Source: Carex sylvatica
Taxonomy: Eukaryota; Streptophyta; Magnoliopsida; Poales; Cyperaceae
NCBI GenBank assembly: GCA_964058845.1
Contig: CAXKVR010000382.1
Location: 1-51,866 of the forward strand
Direction of reading: 5' to 3'
DNA length: 51,866 bases
In this document: one piece after another, positions 23,787-35,900 of the stretch
Numbering within the stretch: position 1 is the first letter of the stretch
Layout of the letters: each line of letters opens with the position of its first letter
Made by a program: the position numbers and the translations under genes
The notes under the pieces: generated by a model
What the model saw: the letters and a program-made list of their open reading frames with translations, nothing else
Database searches by the model: none
What the model was told of the DNA's origin: nothing

Positions 23787-24134
23787 CATAGTGACAAACA
23801 AAAAGTTCAGATTCGGTTCGGTGAGTTCAAAAATTCGTAATTCGAGTATAATTCAGATATAATTCGGGAATAATTCGGTACAATAAGGAAGCAAAAAAAA
23901 TCCAGCAAAAAAAAATTGTCATTTTTTTCACGTTTTTCTTGTGAATAATTCGTGATTCGCGTTTTATATACATTTTATTCGCAAATAAAACATATTATAC
24001 GCGTTTTATTCGCTAATAAAATATATTATACGCGTTTTATTTGCGAATAAAATGTATTATACGTATTATTCAGAGTTTAGTTTTAAAATATAAAAAAAAC
24101 GAATTAAACACGAATCGCATATCTTGTTACTATG
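23787..24134. mobile_element. hAT-like MITE, 'catagtgacaa' family
   Basis: 348 bp. Ends CATAGTGACAA and TTGTTACTATG; 8-bp flanks gaaatgtt and aaaatgtt (7 of 8). The body contains attcgg(t/g)ttcgg and attcgcgaat-type repeats, including three copies of an ata-cgcgttttattcg(c/t)aat unit. A relative lies at 38150-38454. Confidence 0.8.
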
Positions 24135-24213
24135 AAAATGTTGAGTAGAATTTAATTTTCTGACCACAAAAATCATTTACCCAATGGTAAAATCATAAGA
24201 TCATGGTAAACAT

Positions 24214-24404
24214 GGAAATAAATCTGCTGTTATTCCTAAAGGAATAACAGGAACCTGTTATTCTGATTCCAACCGTTAAGATTTGTTAAGATGCGCACAT
24301 TAAAAAGTTTTTTCATTGAGATTCGTGCCTTAAAAATTTGGAACGGTTGAAATTGGAATAACAGGATCCTGTTATCTCCTTGGAATAACAGCTGATTTAT
24401 TTCC
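24214..24404. mobile_element. Small Mutator-type MITE (191 bp) with exact 10-bp target duplication
   Basis: Flanked by identical tggtaaacat (24204-24213 and 24405-24414). Termini are ggaaataaatctgctgttat and the inverse ataacagctgatttatttcc. Inverted copies of ggaataacagga(a/t)cctgttat lie inside, so the element folds almost completely. Confidence 0.85.
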
Positions 24405-24414
24405 TGGTAAACAT

Positions 24415-24844
24415 AGGTATGAGGTAATTAAAAGACTAAATACCATACATAATCCCCCAATTTATAAATCACATAATACTGTTTTTTTTTTTTTCATAGA
24501 TTCTGATTACTCGTTTCAGATCGAACAATTAATATTGATCACATTAATTATGAAGGTTCTAAACTGAGTCTTTCATATCATGTTGGGTTAAATACTAATA
24601 CGGATCGAAATAGTTAATTTTTCCAAGATAATGTCATTAAGAATTATTCTCTCTTTCAAAACCTTGCTTTTATTTAGAGTATATTTGTTTGTCACATAAT
24701 TATACGGATGATGAGAATTCACTTTTAAAAAGGTGAGAATACATGAGTACGGATATGCAAGTGACTGATTATGAAATTTGTTGATATGTCATATTGGTCG
24801 GACAAGTAGTGGCCAAGAATAACACCATTCGATATTTGGAGTTG
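24415..24844. other. Intergenic, nothing recognised
   Basis: AT-rich, no gene or repeat structure that I can support. Confidence 0.3.
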
Positions 24845-25330
24845 ATGCTATAGAGTAATGGTCTGATTGATGAAGATATTAGCCATGGGATAAGAGCGGA
24901 GTGGATAAAATGGTGAGAAGCATATATATGGTATCCAATGTGACATAAAAGTCACACAAAATCTCAATGACAAGTTATACAAGACGGTGATTAAACTTGC
25001 AATGTTGTATGATGCATAATGTTGACTAGGAGACAACATGTTCAGAAAATAAGTGTAGCAAGATGCATATGTTGCGGTGAATCTGTGGTCATACAAGAAG
25101 GGATCGAATCATAAACAAGAATATATGGGACATGCTTGGGTAGTACCGATTGAAGAGAAGTTCATCCAACACTGCTTGATATGGTTTGGCCATTTCCAAT
25201 TAAGATCTCCCGAGGCACCGATGTGTATTGGTATAGTAACCCGTATTGAATGCATAAGAAGAATAAAAGGTTGACCAAGATTGACGTGGGAGGAACAGTA
25301 AAAAGAGACTTAAGAAATGAAATGTCTCCA
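24845..25330 (+). pseudogene. Decayed LINE (non-LTR retrotransposon) reverse-transcriptase 3' fragment
   Basis: Frame-by-frame translation recovers the order of conserved pieces from the end of a plant LINE RT: DEDISHGIRA, then RRQHVQKISVA, then PIEEKFIQHCLIWFGHFQ, then RSPEAPMCIG and VKRDLRNE. The pieces fall in different frames with several stops, so the copy is long dead. No other part of the LINE ORF is nearby. Confidence 0.8.
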
Positions 25331-25429
25331 AAAAATTAGCTTCGAACAAGAGCGCATGAGTGGTGTTATAGGCTTTAGGTCTTAAGGCTTTTAATTTGGA
25401 TCAAGGACCTACGATTTGTAGTGTATGCA

Positions 25430-25655
25430 TAATAAAGTTAGATTATTATTAGTATTATTACTATTACTGTTATTATTATATAATAATTATTATTATCTAC
25501 TTTTGTTTTGTGACTTCGATTAGATTTTATTTTTAGTCTACTAATAATAAAGTTAGATTATTATTAGTATTATTACTATTACTGTTATTATTATAATTAT
25601 TATTACTATCTACTTTTGTTTTGTGACTCCGGTTGGGTTTTATTTTTAGTCTACT
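25430..25655. repeat. 115-bp tandem duplication, AT-rich
   Basis: aataaagttagattattatt begins at 25431 and again at 25546. Both units run through an (atta)n-rich core to acttttgttttgtgact and tttatttttagtcta. The second unit has a small deletion in the tat-rich part. Confidence 0.8.
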
Positions 25656-26367
25656 TCAATTTGTTTGACATTAAAGTCTTAGTTGTTGTACGTTGTTGTA
25701 GTATTATGTTATACAGTGAAATTAATTGTGAGAAATTGTTGAAATGAGAATTCAGTTGTACCGAAAGAATTTTTTTATAAATATTAAACAATTAGATCAT
25801 TTAAGCAACAATCTTTATTAAAAAAAATTCATTTTTTTATTTTGAGAAAAATCTTGCATTATTTATTTAAAAAAAAATATTGCTCAAACACTTGGTCGAA
25901 GGCACTTTTGCCTACTTCAAATTAAGATAACAAACAAAGATAGGCAAATCAAAATAATCAAACAAAGAACAAGATAAACAAACTCTTGCTTCTACTCAAA
26001 AAGTTTGAAAAAAGTTTCATGGTAATGACATGTAATTATTTTGCGTACAAATTTTTATTAAACGCAAATTCTAGAAGTATGAAAATGCCACAACGCAATC
26101 TAAAAGCAAGATTATTTTAACGCCGGCAGGTTATTTTATTTGACTTCTAGTATAAGTTTTTAATATTTCCAAGATATGTGTTACTTATATCAATCATCAT
26201 ACAAATAATTGGTTGATTTTCATATAAAAATATGGACACCTGACGTGCAGCAATTGGCTTTAGTACATATATAAAAACAAACATATTTAATGGGAGAAGA
26301 TAATATATAATAATCCCAGAAGCGTGTGAACATAATTATTTGTTTTATTTCATGTAATATAATTTAA
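25656..26367. other. Intergenic, nothing recognised
   Basis: AT-rich sequence without a gene or clear repeat. Confidence 0.3.
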
Positions 26368-26778
26368 GAGAGGGTTCAAATACCTCTATTTTTTGTGTGT
26401 TTATCGTATCTTTATTTTTAAGAATTTTAATAACTTAAAATTTAAAATTTAAAAGTTAAATTAAAACCGTTGAATATAATCTACATTATTTTATCTATGC
26501 ACGTGTAAAAAATTGTTACATTTCAATTTTATTTTAGTTGTAATCAAGAGCTTTTAAAAAAGTACTAATGTGGATAATTTCTAGACGTTGATTTTTCAAA
26601 TGATTGATTCACATGAAAATAAAATTGAAATGTGATATTTTTTATAGATACATAGAGAAAATAACATAGATCATATTTAACGGTTTTATTTTGATATTTA
26701 TAATTTAAATTTATTAACGTTTTTAAAAATAAAAACATGATGAAAACAGAAAAAATAAATGCATTTGAACTCTCCTCT
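26368..26778. mobile_element. M2 MITE, intact
   Basis: About 411 bp with gagagggttcaaatacctct at the left and gcatttgaactctcctct at the right. taatttaa lies on both sides (26360-26367 and 26779-26786). The interior matches 13259-13665. Confidence 0.75.
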
Positions 26779-26786
26779 TAATTTAA

Positions 26787-28449
26787 CACCATACTACAGG
26801 ATTATAATAATTACAAGTAGTGTGAATACCACGGCTATAAAGTTGGATACCACATTTTGTTTTTATATGGACAGTGACCATATATTTATTTATGGTTATA
26901 ATACATATATATATGCGGAATTAGTCAAAGTATTTTTCACAAAATATGTTATTTTCCTCTCTGTTTTTGTCACCTCTTATGTCATGTATTACAATTTTTT
27001 TTATCTGTATTATATTTTAATTCGCTTTGTAATGCCTTAATTGTTAAGGTTAACGGTAAAAACAACACAAATAATAATAGATGGTTATCAAATGAAATAA
27101 TGTTACTTATAGAATGTAGATTGAATAAATAACAAATAAGTAAATTTATTAATACAGATTGGAACCTAGTATTAATTGGGAATTCTTGTTTTTTGCTTGA
27201 ATATCAATGTGAAGTACTTAATCGTGAAATATCAATATTTAAGAGTAAATTAGGCTAATCGGTGTTTACGGTTTAAACTCTTAAAGTAATGAATTTAATC
27301 AAAATCCGAATGGTTTAAGCACAATATCAATTTACGAAAGTGACCTTTCTTATTATTTTTGAATTAGAAACCTCATAAAATCAGATACAAATATAAGAAA
27401 CCAATTGAGTGAATTGATTGACAAAACGGATATTAACCCAAAAAAGCCTTTAGAATATTCCATCTCTTGATTCACAAAACTCCCTTGTTTTATTTGTCAT
27501 TTGTCAACTCAAACCAAATTTCAAATCAAATTGCATCAAAACCACCCTATTTACTTTTATTGCACATCTAGTAATAATTAATTTAGTAAAAAATATTGTC
27601 TCATAAAAACCGATTTTTTCAAAGATTGTTAAATTGATTATTTTTTTATGGCTAAAAAGAATTCGGAAACAATCCTGCCTCTTACAAATGATTTCAAAAT
27701 TATTTATATAGTTTTACATTTTTCAATTATTTTTAAGATAACAAGTACGTAATCACTCTCATTTAAATATTTTGTTTTAATAAGATAACATAATTTTTTT
27801 TCTTATAAGTTCAGGAAAAAAAATTATATGTAGCCTTTTTAATAATTAACTTTTAAATCAGTGCTTGTTCTTTTGAAATTAACTTTGAGAAATTGTAGAT
27901 TTGAACTATGATTAATATTTTTTTCTAAATATTTAAAAGTGATAAATTTGAGTTGATAGTCGGCTACCTCGATTGTTTCCCCCACAACTTCATATCTAAA
28001 ACTTTTAAAATATTAATTTAAAATTGAGTGAGGATATGATATTTTAAAATACACAGACTAAGTTAAAATAATCAATTGGAATCACTGGTACAATCTCAAT
28101 ACAAAAGTGTACTTTGAAAACCGAATTGGTCAGTACAATAAAAATGTACTTGCAAATTAAATTTTATAGTTTTTTAATATTTTTTCTATTGTTTTTTATC
28201 GATAAAAAATATTGTTTTGAAAAGGTTCAAAGTCTTGAGCAAAAAACTAGAGTTTGATGGGATCCATATCCTCCAAGGTACCTGACTCAAGACAATTCAA
28301 ACAGACGGCTCAGATTTACTCTCAGTTGGTGTCTATTCGAGATAGAGTATTATATTGTGCTTTGAGATCCGTGCCAAGTTAAAAGAATGATTATGAACCG
28401 TTCCTTTTAATTGTACTAAGTAAGGTAACCTGAGGGGATATAAATTGAG
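26787..28449. other. Long AT-rich intergenic stretch, nothing recognised
   Basis: About 1.66 kb. A 93-aa open frame (26759-27040) is aromatic-rich AT noise that overlaps an MITE end. 28240-28440 has a tcaagacaattcaaacagac-like GC-richer patch of unknown origin. Confidence 0.35.
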
Positions 28450-28820
28450 TTTGATGAGTACAACTTGAAAAATCTATTGGATTGACATCAAATGTCGAAT
28501 CCAAACTGTTGAAACCCATATACTTCATGAGTTATGCACATACATATAAAATTTTGAACGTTTTCAATTTATTTAGTATAAAATTAAGCGGTCAAAAAAC
28601 AATTTTTTTATAAGTTATTTTATACATTCATTTTTTATCAACATTTTTATCTCTTGACTTTGTACTAAATGAATTCGAAAATTTTAAAATTTTGCATGTA
28701 CATTGATCACTCGTGAAGTATATGTATTTCAACGGTATATATTCGTCGTTTAAAATCAATTTAATAGATTTTTGAAGTTGTGCGTACTTTAGCTTTGACT
28801 TTGGTCTTGGTGAGTACAAC
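28450..28820. mobile_element. Diverged M1-family foldback MITE
   Basis: Arms share tgatgagtacaac / gttgtgcgtac-type ends and the M1 landmarks: aactgttgaaac, cttcatgagttatgcacat and its inverse atcactcgtgaagtatat. Termini and target duplication are not clear. Confidence 0.5.
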
Positions 28821-28934
28821 ACACTTTTAACTTTGCTCGAAAGTCTTTAGATTAGTGATTTTCTATCTATTTAAAAAATAATAAAAATATCTAAAACATA
28901 TAACATTTGATTTTAAAGTACATTTTATATTAGT

Positions 28935-29340
28935 AGGGTTGAAATGCTCCATTGATTTTGTACTCTATTATGCTCTAACACTATTATTTCTATTTTCAAA
29001 GTCTAAATAATCGATCCGAACCGTTTAATATGATCTTCATATTAAGATGTGGTTGGATAACAAATTTTATATTTTTTATAATTTTTTACTAATTGTTTAG
29101 AGAGTTACAAATTACTATTCTTGAATGGTTTATATTTAAAAAAAAAAAATGATTTTGTAACTATGTTAAAAAATAGCGAAAAATTTCGAAAGATATAAAA
29201 TTTTGTATCCATGCACATTTTAATATAAAAATTATATTGAGTGGTTCGAATTGACTGTATAAACTTTAGAAATAGAGATAACAATGTTGGAACATGATGA
29301 GTTACAAAACTAATGAAATATTTTAACCCTACTCAATTTA
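28935..29340. mobile_element. M3-family foldback MITE, diverged ends
   Basis: The left part reads gtagggttgaaatgctcc; the right part reads ttttaaccctac. Interior arms match the M3 family (gatccgaaccgtttaatatg against gagtggttcgaattgac; tttttactaattg against its inverse). Flanks are similar but not identical (attttatat / atttatata). Confidence 0.65.
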
Positions 29341-29400
29341 TATAAAAATCATGTTAAAAAGTTAAAGATTGAACTCTAAAAATAAAAACATTTTGAAAAT

Positions 29401-30248
29401 GAGGAGGGATCCACTTACACTATTTTTTGGTGACACCGGATTACACCCTATATTTAAAGTTCAAACAGTCGATTCAATCTGTTTAACACGATGATATGTT
29501 AAAATGTGCTGACAGATCAAATTTTATATTTTTTAGAATTTTTTTACTATTTTTTAGGATGGGTACAAAAATTCAATGGTCTGAATTAGGGGTGTCAACG
29601 AGCTGGCTCGATCCAAGCTAGGCCCTAACTCAGCTTGTTAATTTTTAATCGAGCTACAACCGAGCGAGTTGGACCTAGGGCATTCGAGCTAAAATCTCAG
29701 GTTGAACTCATGACAAGCCAGCCCGAGCTAGCTCGCGAGCTAACGAGCTGGCTTGCTGGGTTTGAATGGATCTTGTTTTAAGAAGAAAATAAATTCTACA
29801 AATTTTTTTGATCGAGCTGAACCGAGTTAGACAATATAAAATGCACACAAATTCATATAAATTCACAAATTGATGCATAGCCGAGCTAGCTCGCGAGCTG
29901 GCGAGCAAGCTTGGCCTTAGCTTGAACTCGTTAATTCTGGACCGAGCTAGTGGTGAACTGGCTCGTTAATAGCTCGGTTTAGTAACGAGCGAGCTGTTAG
30001 CGAGCGAGTCAGGTGCAAGTCACGATCGAGCCGCTACAAGCTTTTTTGCCACCCCTAGTTTGAATATAGCAATTTTGTTAAATATTTAATAAATAGTAAA
30101 AATATTCAAAAAAATGTAAAATTTGATCTGCAAGCACATTTTAATATATTCATTATGTTGAACGGTTTGAATCGACTATTTGAACTTTGAAAACTTTAAA
30201 AATAAAAAGTATAATTTGATGTAAAAAAAAAAAATTAAATCCCTCCTC
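29401..30248. mobile_element. M3 MITE split by a nested hAT-like element
   Basis: Termini gaggaggga and tccctcctc, flanks tttgaaaat and tttgaaaaa. The left half (29401-29586) and right half (30058-30248) together match a full M3 element of about 375 bp such as 47443-47815. The 471 bp between them is a separate insertion. Confidence 0.8.
29587..30057. mobile_element. hAT-like element nested in an M3 MITE, rich in 'gagctngctcg' palindromes
   Basis: Ends TAGGGGTGTCAACGAGC and TTGCCACCCCTA. 8-bp flanks gtctgaat and gtttgaat (7 of 8). The interior is full of cgagctagctcgcgagct-type self-complementary motifs on both strands (for example 29724-29742 and 29881-29898). A 66-aa minus frame across them is a by-product of the repeats. 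Confidence 0.85.
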
Positions 30249-30789
30249 TTTGAAAAATATAAATTCATAGAACAATTAATCTAACCATAGTTCCACTTTA
30301 TAAAAACTTCATTAAATCCTGTGATTAAATTCATGCCGAATTAATTTGCCGACTGCCGAGTTCAGAGACAAGAGATCATTATTAGTACAAAGCTCTCTTT
30401 TAGAAAAGTCCCAAACAGTCGTACAATCTAATTTACATCGGTTGATTTGGATTACTACAAAATGAAACCATCAGATTTCAATCAAATGATCCAGATTTCA
30501 ACAGGAGTTGGAGGGGATCTGGCGTACTGCTACAGGTGAGTTGTCACGTGACATGAATATGATTGGGACAGCAAGCCTAAGCAGAGTTTTCTATTTATTT
30601 TAAATATTAAGGAGGTCTCTGCATATAAGACAAAACATTTTGGGGTCTTGTATCTAACCTGTTTCCTTAAAATTATTTATAACAAGGTATTTATGCATTG
30701 AAGTACTAAAACTTTATATATTTTTAAATTCCAACTCTATAGGAGCTAATAATATGTCGGGTCATATGACAAAAATGATACTATTAATC
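30249..30789. other. Intergenic, nothing recognised
   Basis: AT-rich, no gene. 30420-30550 has moderately higher GC. Confidence 0.3.
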
Positions 30790-31433
30790 AAGGTTTTAAA
30801 TAACGATTATTAAACTATAGCATAAAGGCTAAAAAAATTATTGTAAATAACGTTGCTGCTAAAGCTATACTACATAGCATTTTTTATTTAAAAAAGTAAA
30901 TTTTATATTTAGACTAATTATCTACATTATCTCAAGTCTCATAAAGCAATAAGTAACACAAAATTAATTAAGAAATTAGAATATTCATATTGAACCAGTA
31001 TAAAATTTAAATTATTATTTAAAATATCACTAATAATATCATAAACTATCTATATTTTTTCATTCAAATAATCTAAGCATCATGACATAAATTACTATAT
31101 ATTTCTTTTCTATTAAAAAAACATAGGCATCAAAACATAGACATCATGGAATAAATTATCTATATTTTTCTATTTAAAAGCAAAATCAATCTGAATCTTG
31201 AAAAAAAAATGATATTTAAAATAAATTTTTAGTTTGGATCTTTATATAAAAGCATATGTAACATAGCGTGCGCTATAACGCATAGCGTGTAGCACACAGA
31301 TAGCGGACTGCTATTACTGCTATAGCGGTCGTAACTGAAATAACACACTTTTATCCCATAGCATAGCGTTTAAAGTCTGAAAATACTATAACGCAGCTAT
31401 TGCGTCGCTATAGTGCGCTATTTAGAACACTAT
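30790..31433. mobile_element. hAT-like element with 'ctatagcgcgctatag'-type repeats
   Basis: The left end aaggttttaaataacg is inverted at the right as gcgctatttagaacact. Subterminal dense motifs: catagcgtgcgctataacgc, actgctatagcggtcg and tatagtgcgctattt (31262-31425). The 8-bp flanks (ctattaat / ttattaac) match at 6 of 8. No transposase. Confidence 0.6.
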
Positions 31434-32130
31434 TATTAACTAAAATTAGTGCATCTACTGCAATTATATATATAAAACGATGAAAATATGAATTTTATGT
31501 TTATTTATTTTAATTTAGATTACTAATTGGTGATTTTTATTTTTCATTTAGTCCTTTTTTGATTCAGTATAAGGTAAAAATATACTACTGGTATTTATAT
31601 TTTGAAGGTTTTCTTTTCATGTTTAGATTTAAGCAGTGCATTATGTCAGATTTTTTTCGTACGAATCTCAAAGTAGAAAATGGAAGAGTGAAAATTATAA
31701 TTCATGTACTTACACAAATTAGTATTGTAAAATGTAAATGTATTTGGAAGTTTGATAATATTATAGCACATTGAGAAAACGTAAGATTTTAAGATTTTGC
31801 AAAATTTCAAGTCATTTTGGACTTATTTAGTATTTAAATATTAGAAGAAAGAGATTACTTAATTCAAGTGTAGTTTCAGAAACAAAGTAATTATTTAAGA
31901 ATAAAGATGGTGCACTCTTGTTCACATTAATAACACATTTAGCTGTGTTGTTTCATATTATTGATAATTTAATGTACTCTTTCTAAAACAAATTAATATT
32001 TTTTTTTCTCTTGCATATTGATGCATTAATGTGCATGCATAATCAATAATATATTTTATTAAAATTGCTAATTAAATAGTTAGTCATGTTTTACAAATAT
32101 AAAAGATAAAAGCGCGTTGCACCATCAATT
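31434..32130. other. Intergenic, nothing recognised
   Basis: AT-rich. A 71-aa open frame at 31559-31774 has no recognisable family. Confidence 0.3.
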
Positions 32131-32134
32131 ATAA

Positions 32135-32305
32135 CTAAGATTCTAAATAGCGCCCTATAGCAGCACTATAGTATTTTCGGACCATAAAAGCTATGACATT
32201 ATTAGCTCTATAGCGCGCTATTACGAACTATAGCGGCGCTATATGGACATAGCTCTGTTTTTTAACCATTCCATTATGACACGATAAACATTATTTAAAC
32301 CTTTG
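32135..32305. mobile_element. Remnant related to the 30790-31433 element
   Basis: Starts agattctaaatagcgccct and carries tctatagcgcgctattacg and tatagcggcgctatatgg, the same motif set. About 170 bp; the ends are not clearly inverted. Confidence 0.5.
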
Positions 32306-32967
32306 ATTATAATAAGACTTTTTTTTTTTTTTTTGTAATGGGGGTGGTCCGATGAATATCCAATAAAATTTGGTTTGATGCTTCGTCAGAGCTGTTCGAT
32401 CTGCATCAAAATTTGCACGAATAGTTTTAAAATTCAAATTAATGATATGCATGCGCTCAAATCTTAATGTGAATCAAACTACCTCCCACTTTATTTTATT
32501 TTTCTTATTGGCTTCAAGATGACCAGTTTCCAGGAAAAACATATAATTCGGTACTCCTACAAATATTTAAAATTTTACGAGGGGGTAATTGTATAACCTT
32601 ATCACAACTTAAAAAGTTTTAAACTTTGAAAGGTTGAGTTGGCAAAATCTCCTTAATGAAGTACTCTCAATATTTTAATATTTTTGTTGCTTCTTCGAGA
32701 TAAACAAATAGGCTGAGACAGAGATAGAGAGAGAGAGATAAAGCAGGGGGGGAACCGGGAAACCATGGAATTATGGAAATGCTAAAACTGAGGGGAGAGA
32801 GAAAGGTTTTCTTGATTTCCCCTCGTTGACCTCTCTTTTTCTAGTAATAACCACAATGCCCCCCTTGGCAACTCCATTTATAGCAATATCACACGCAGTT
32901 AAACCCTGAAACAACTATCCTTTCTGACATTGACATATCTATACTAGAGATATATAGAGAGAAAGAG
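32306..32967 (+). promoter_or_regulatory. Upstream region of the GLTP gene
   Basis: Contains a (ga)n purine run at 32718-32742, a pyrimidine-rich stretch at 32815-32842 and a weak TATA-like tttatag at 32877-32883, 85 bp before the ATG. Assignment as promoter is positional inference. Confidence 0.35.
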
Positions 32968-35900
32968 ATGAAAAGGAAAAGGGAAGAAATTGAAAAGGGA
33001 AGGTCAGAAATAATGCTAGCAATGGAAGAGATTTCTCTGGTTAATGATAGGAAAGATATAGCTAACAACAAGATTTCAACTCTGCTTTTGGTAACTGTCT
33101 CCAAACAGCTCCTTCGGGTTCTCGGTTAGTATTTCTCGGAAAGAAATTTCTCATTGCAGTGAATGCTATTTGTTGGTTATTGGTTATAAGTAGTATAATT
33201 TTGGTTAGCATTTGGGAATAGCTATAGATAACTGATATTCTGATAACATTCTGGTACCAGCATATATATGGCCAAAATATATAAATGATGATATTCTGAT
33301 AACATTCTGGTACCAGCATATATATGGCCAAAATATATAAATGATGATATTCTGATAACATTCTGGTACCAGCATTTGGGAATAGCTATAGACAACTGAT
33401 AACATACAGGAACTCATTTATATACCCAAAATAAAATAAATGATGGTATAACTATACCTTGTATAGTAAGAATATAAAGGGGCATTTTGAGGTAATGAAT
33501 TGTTGCTAAGAGGTACCCAAATTGGAATTAACAATTTTGGTTCATTTGAATAGTTTAGACTTGGTAATGGTACAACGATGCCAATTTAATAGTGCATGTC
33601 AATGATAGATATGAGATATGGATCAAATTTTGTCTCTCTTAATTGGGAATAAATATTACTGGTAATACCAGAAAAATTACAGTCTGCATTTGCCTAGTTT
33701 TTAAGATGGTGTCCAGTATATGTATATGCATAGTACTTACCATGTGATTTGTGGTTAAGTTAGAAATTTGCAAGTAATTATGGAAAAATGCACCGAAAGA
33801 GTGTTCTGATTTTGTATCCTTTTCAAGCAGCCAAAATAATAAGCGAAATAGAATTTTAAAGAGAGCATGATAGTAGTTATGATTTACAAAAATTATAACT
33901 AGATTGATTCAGTACTTTGTTATATGTACCATACGAAAGAGGATCAGGACATTTCTAATTTCATTTTGAAAATTTCCTTTTTAAGGAAATGATAAATTCC
34001 TTAAAAAGACTGACGAAAGAATTTTTCCAACTGAGTATGATCCCAAAAATTATATTATGACAAATACAATCCGAAAAAAGGTTTGCCATGCATGCTTGTA
34101 CTATACTGTTATGATTAAACTCTAATTTCTTAATCCTATCAATTTGAATGTATGCACTTTGTATCAAGATTTTATTACCAATACATTTTTGTCTCTAATT
34201 AGATTAATACAAACATGAGTTCATAATAAATGCTGCTTCTAATCTTGATTTTATGACCCCCTCATTTTAGTGGGTAAATAATTTTCTCCACTCTTTGCCA
34301 TGTCTCCGATTGCTTAGCGCTTAATTTTGAATTGTAGATAGCTATGAAATTTTGGTTGACTTTGGCTTGATAATTTATTTATTTCTTTTAAGTAAGTTTG
34401 GTAATTAATTAATAAAAATAGTTTTCCCCAATGAAGATTCTTTGAATCTGTACATTTGGCCGAGGATATATAATCCTTATATACTTAAACTATGCTTCCA
34501 TTTATTTGTTTTATTTGCTGTCTTTTTGTCTTACTAAAATCCTCTAATCCAGCATAGCACTGTAATGTAATATACTTTTTTCATTATCTTCAGTTGAAAT
34601 TAATTAGTAGTTTCTCAGTATAAACTAATGAATAATTCCTTTTGATGTCTACCCTTTGTTGTTATTATAAAGGAGTTTGGATTAATATTTTTTCAAATTT
34701 TCTTGGTTGTAGATAAGATTGGGCCCACATTGTTTGTCTTGAGGCAAGACATAAATCAAAATATTCAGGTAAATCTTCCTTTTTGAATAAAGGCACCAAT
34801 CATTTTCACTACTTCTGTAGCATTTATGAAAAATATGTTTTGTCTTGAAAAATTAAGATGTCAAATTTAACAAGCTACATGTTATTAAAAATCAGCAAAT
34901 ATATAATATCAGACTCAGAGTACTAGCACAAATTAACCTTTAATTAATGTAGAGAATAGAAGACTTTAAATTAGAAGACAAGTCTAGAAGCGTGAGTTTG
35001 ACAGAGATAATTACGAAAGAAACTGACGAAGGCACTGAACGGAAGGCAAATAGCTGCACTAAAGCTCTTATCTGGCTGACTAGGTAAAATAAAAGATAAA
35101 CTACCTTTATTTATTTATTTTTTTGTATTTTTGGGATGTATTAAAAGTATGGGCAATGTTGTTATTGAATTAACAAAGAATGACATATAGCAAAATTTAA
35201 AGAATGTATACCCGGTCAATATGATTGATTTCTTGGTAGAGAAAGCAAAGGATTCCAATCCCAATAATGAAATTTAATCAGAGAAGCAAGAGATGAAGGA
35301 TAATTTAAAAAAATCAATTAACAGCCTGATATAACCAAAAACATTGAATCTAGAAACAATTCATCTTAAAAGTGGTTTAAAAACTGATGAGATGTGGTCT
35401 CTGTTTTTTTAGATTTTAAATTCTTAATCTCTATTGACTGGCATGATAATTATTTGCTACATTAACTTTGAGTTTAATATTGTATTCAACTGCACATTCT
35501 CAAAAAACCCCTTACATTTCTCAAAATATTATTTTGATCATGTTCTCACATTGTGGTACCTTGATGGAAATAGGTCAATTAATTTCATCGTAGCTTTGTT
35601 GGAGACCCTAATTAACAGTCCTGACCTAACCCTAGAAGAGGTGGTAGAAGAAGCGTATAAAAATACACTAAAACCATGGCATGGTTGGATTTCCATGGCC
35701 GCATACAAGGTATAGCTTTCTGTTTTTCTGTTTTTTTTACCTTCGGTGCCTCAGTGTTATGTTACTGTATTCTTAGTAAGAAAAACATGCCAATGATTAA
35801 TTCAGTTAATTTTTTTTTTGACATTTAAGTTTTCATTCCTATATTACAATTTTAAAATGACGTAGATCATATCTATTGGTTTTATTTTCACATTTAAGTT

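Noticed and set aside
35434..35573. Extended open frame before GLTP exon 4
   Set aside because: It runs through intron 3; the acceptor AG at 35572-35573 and the GLTP family alignment place the exon start at 35574.
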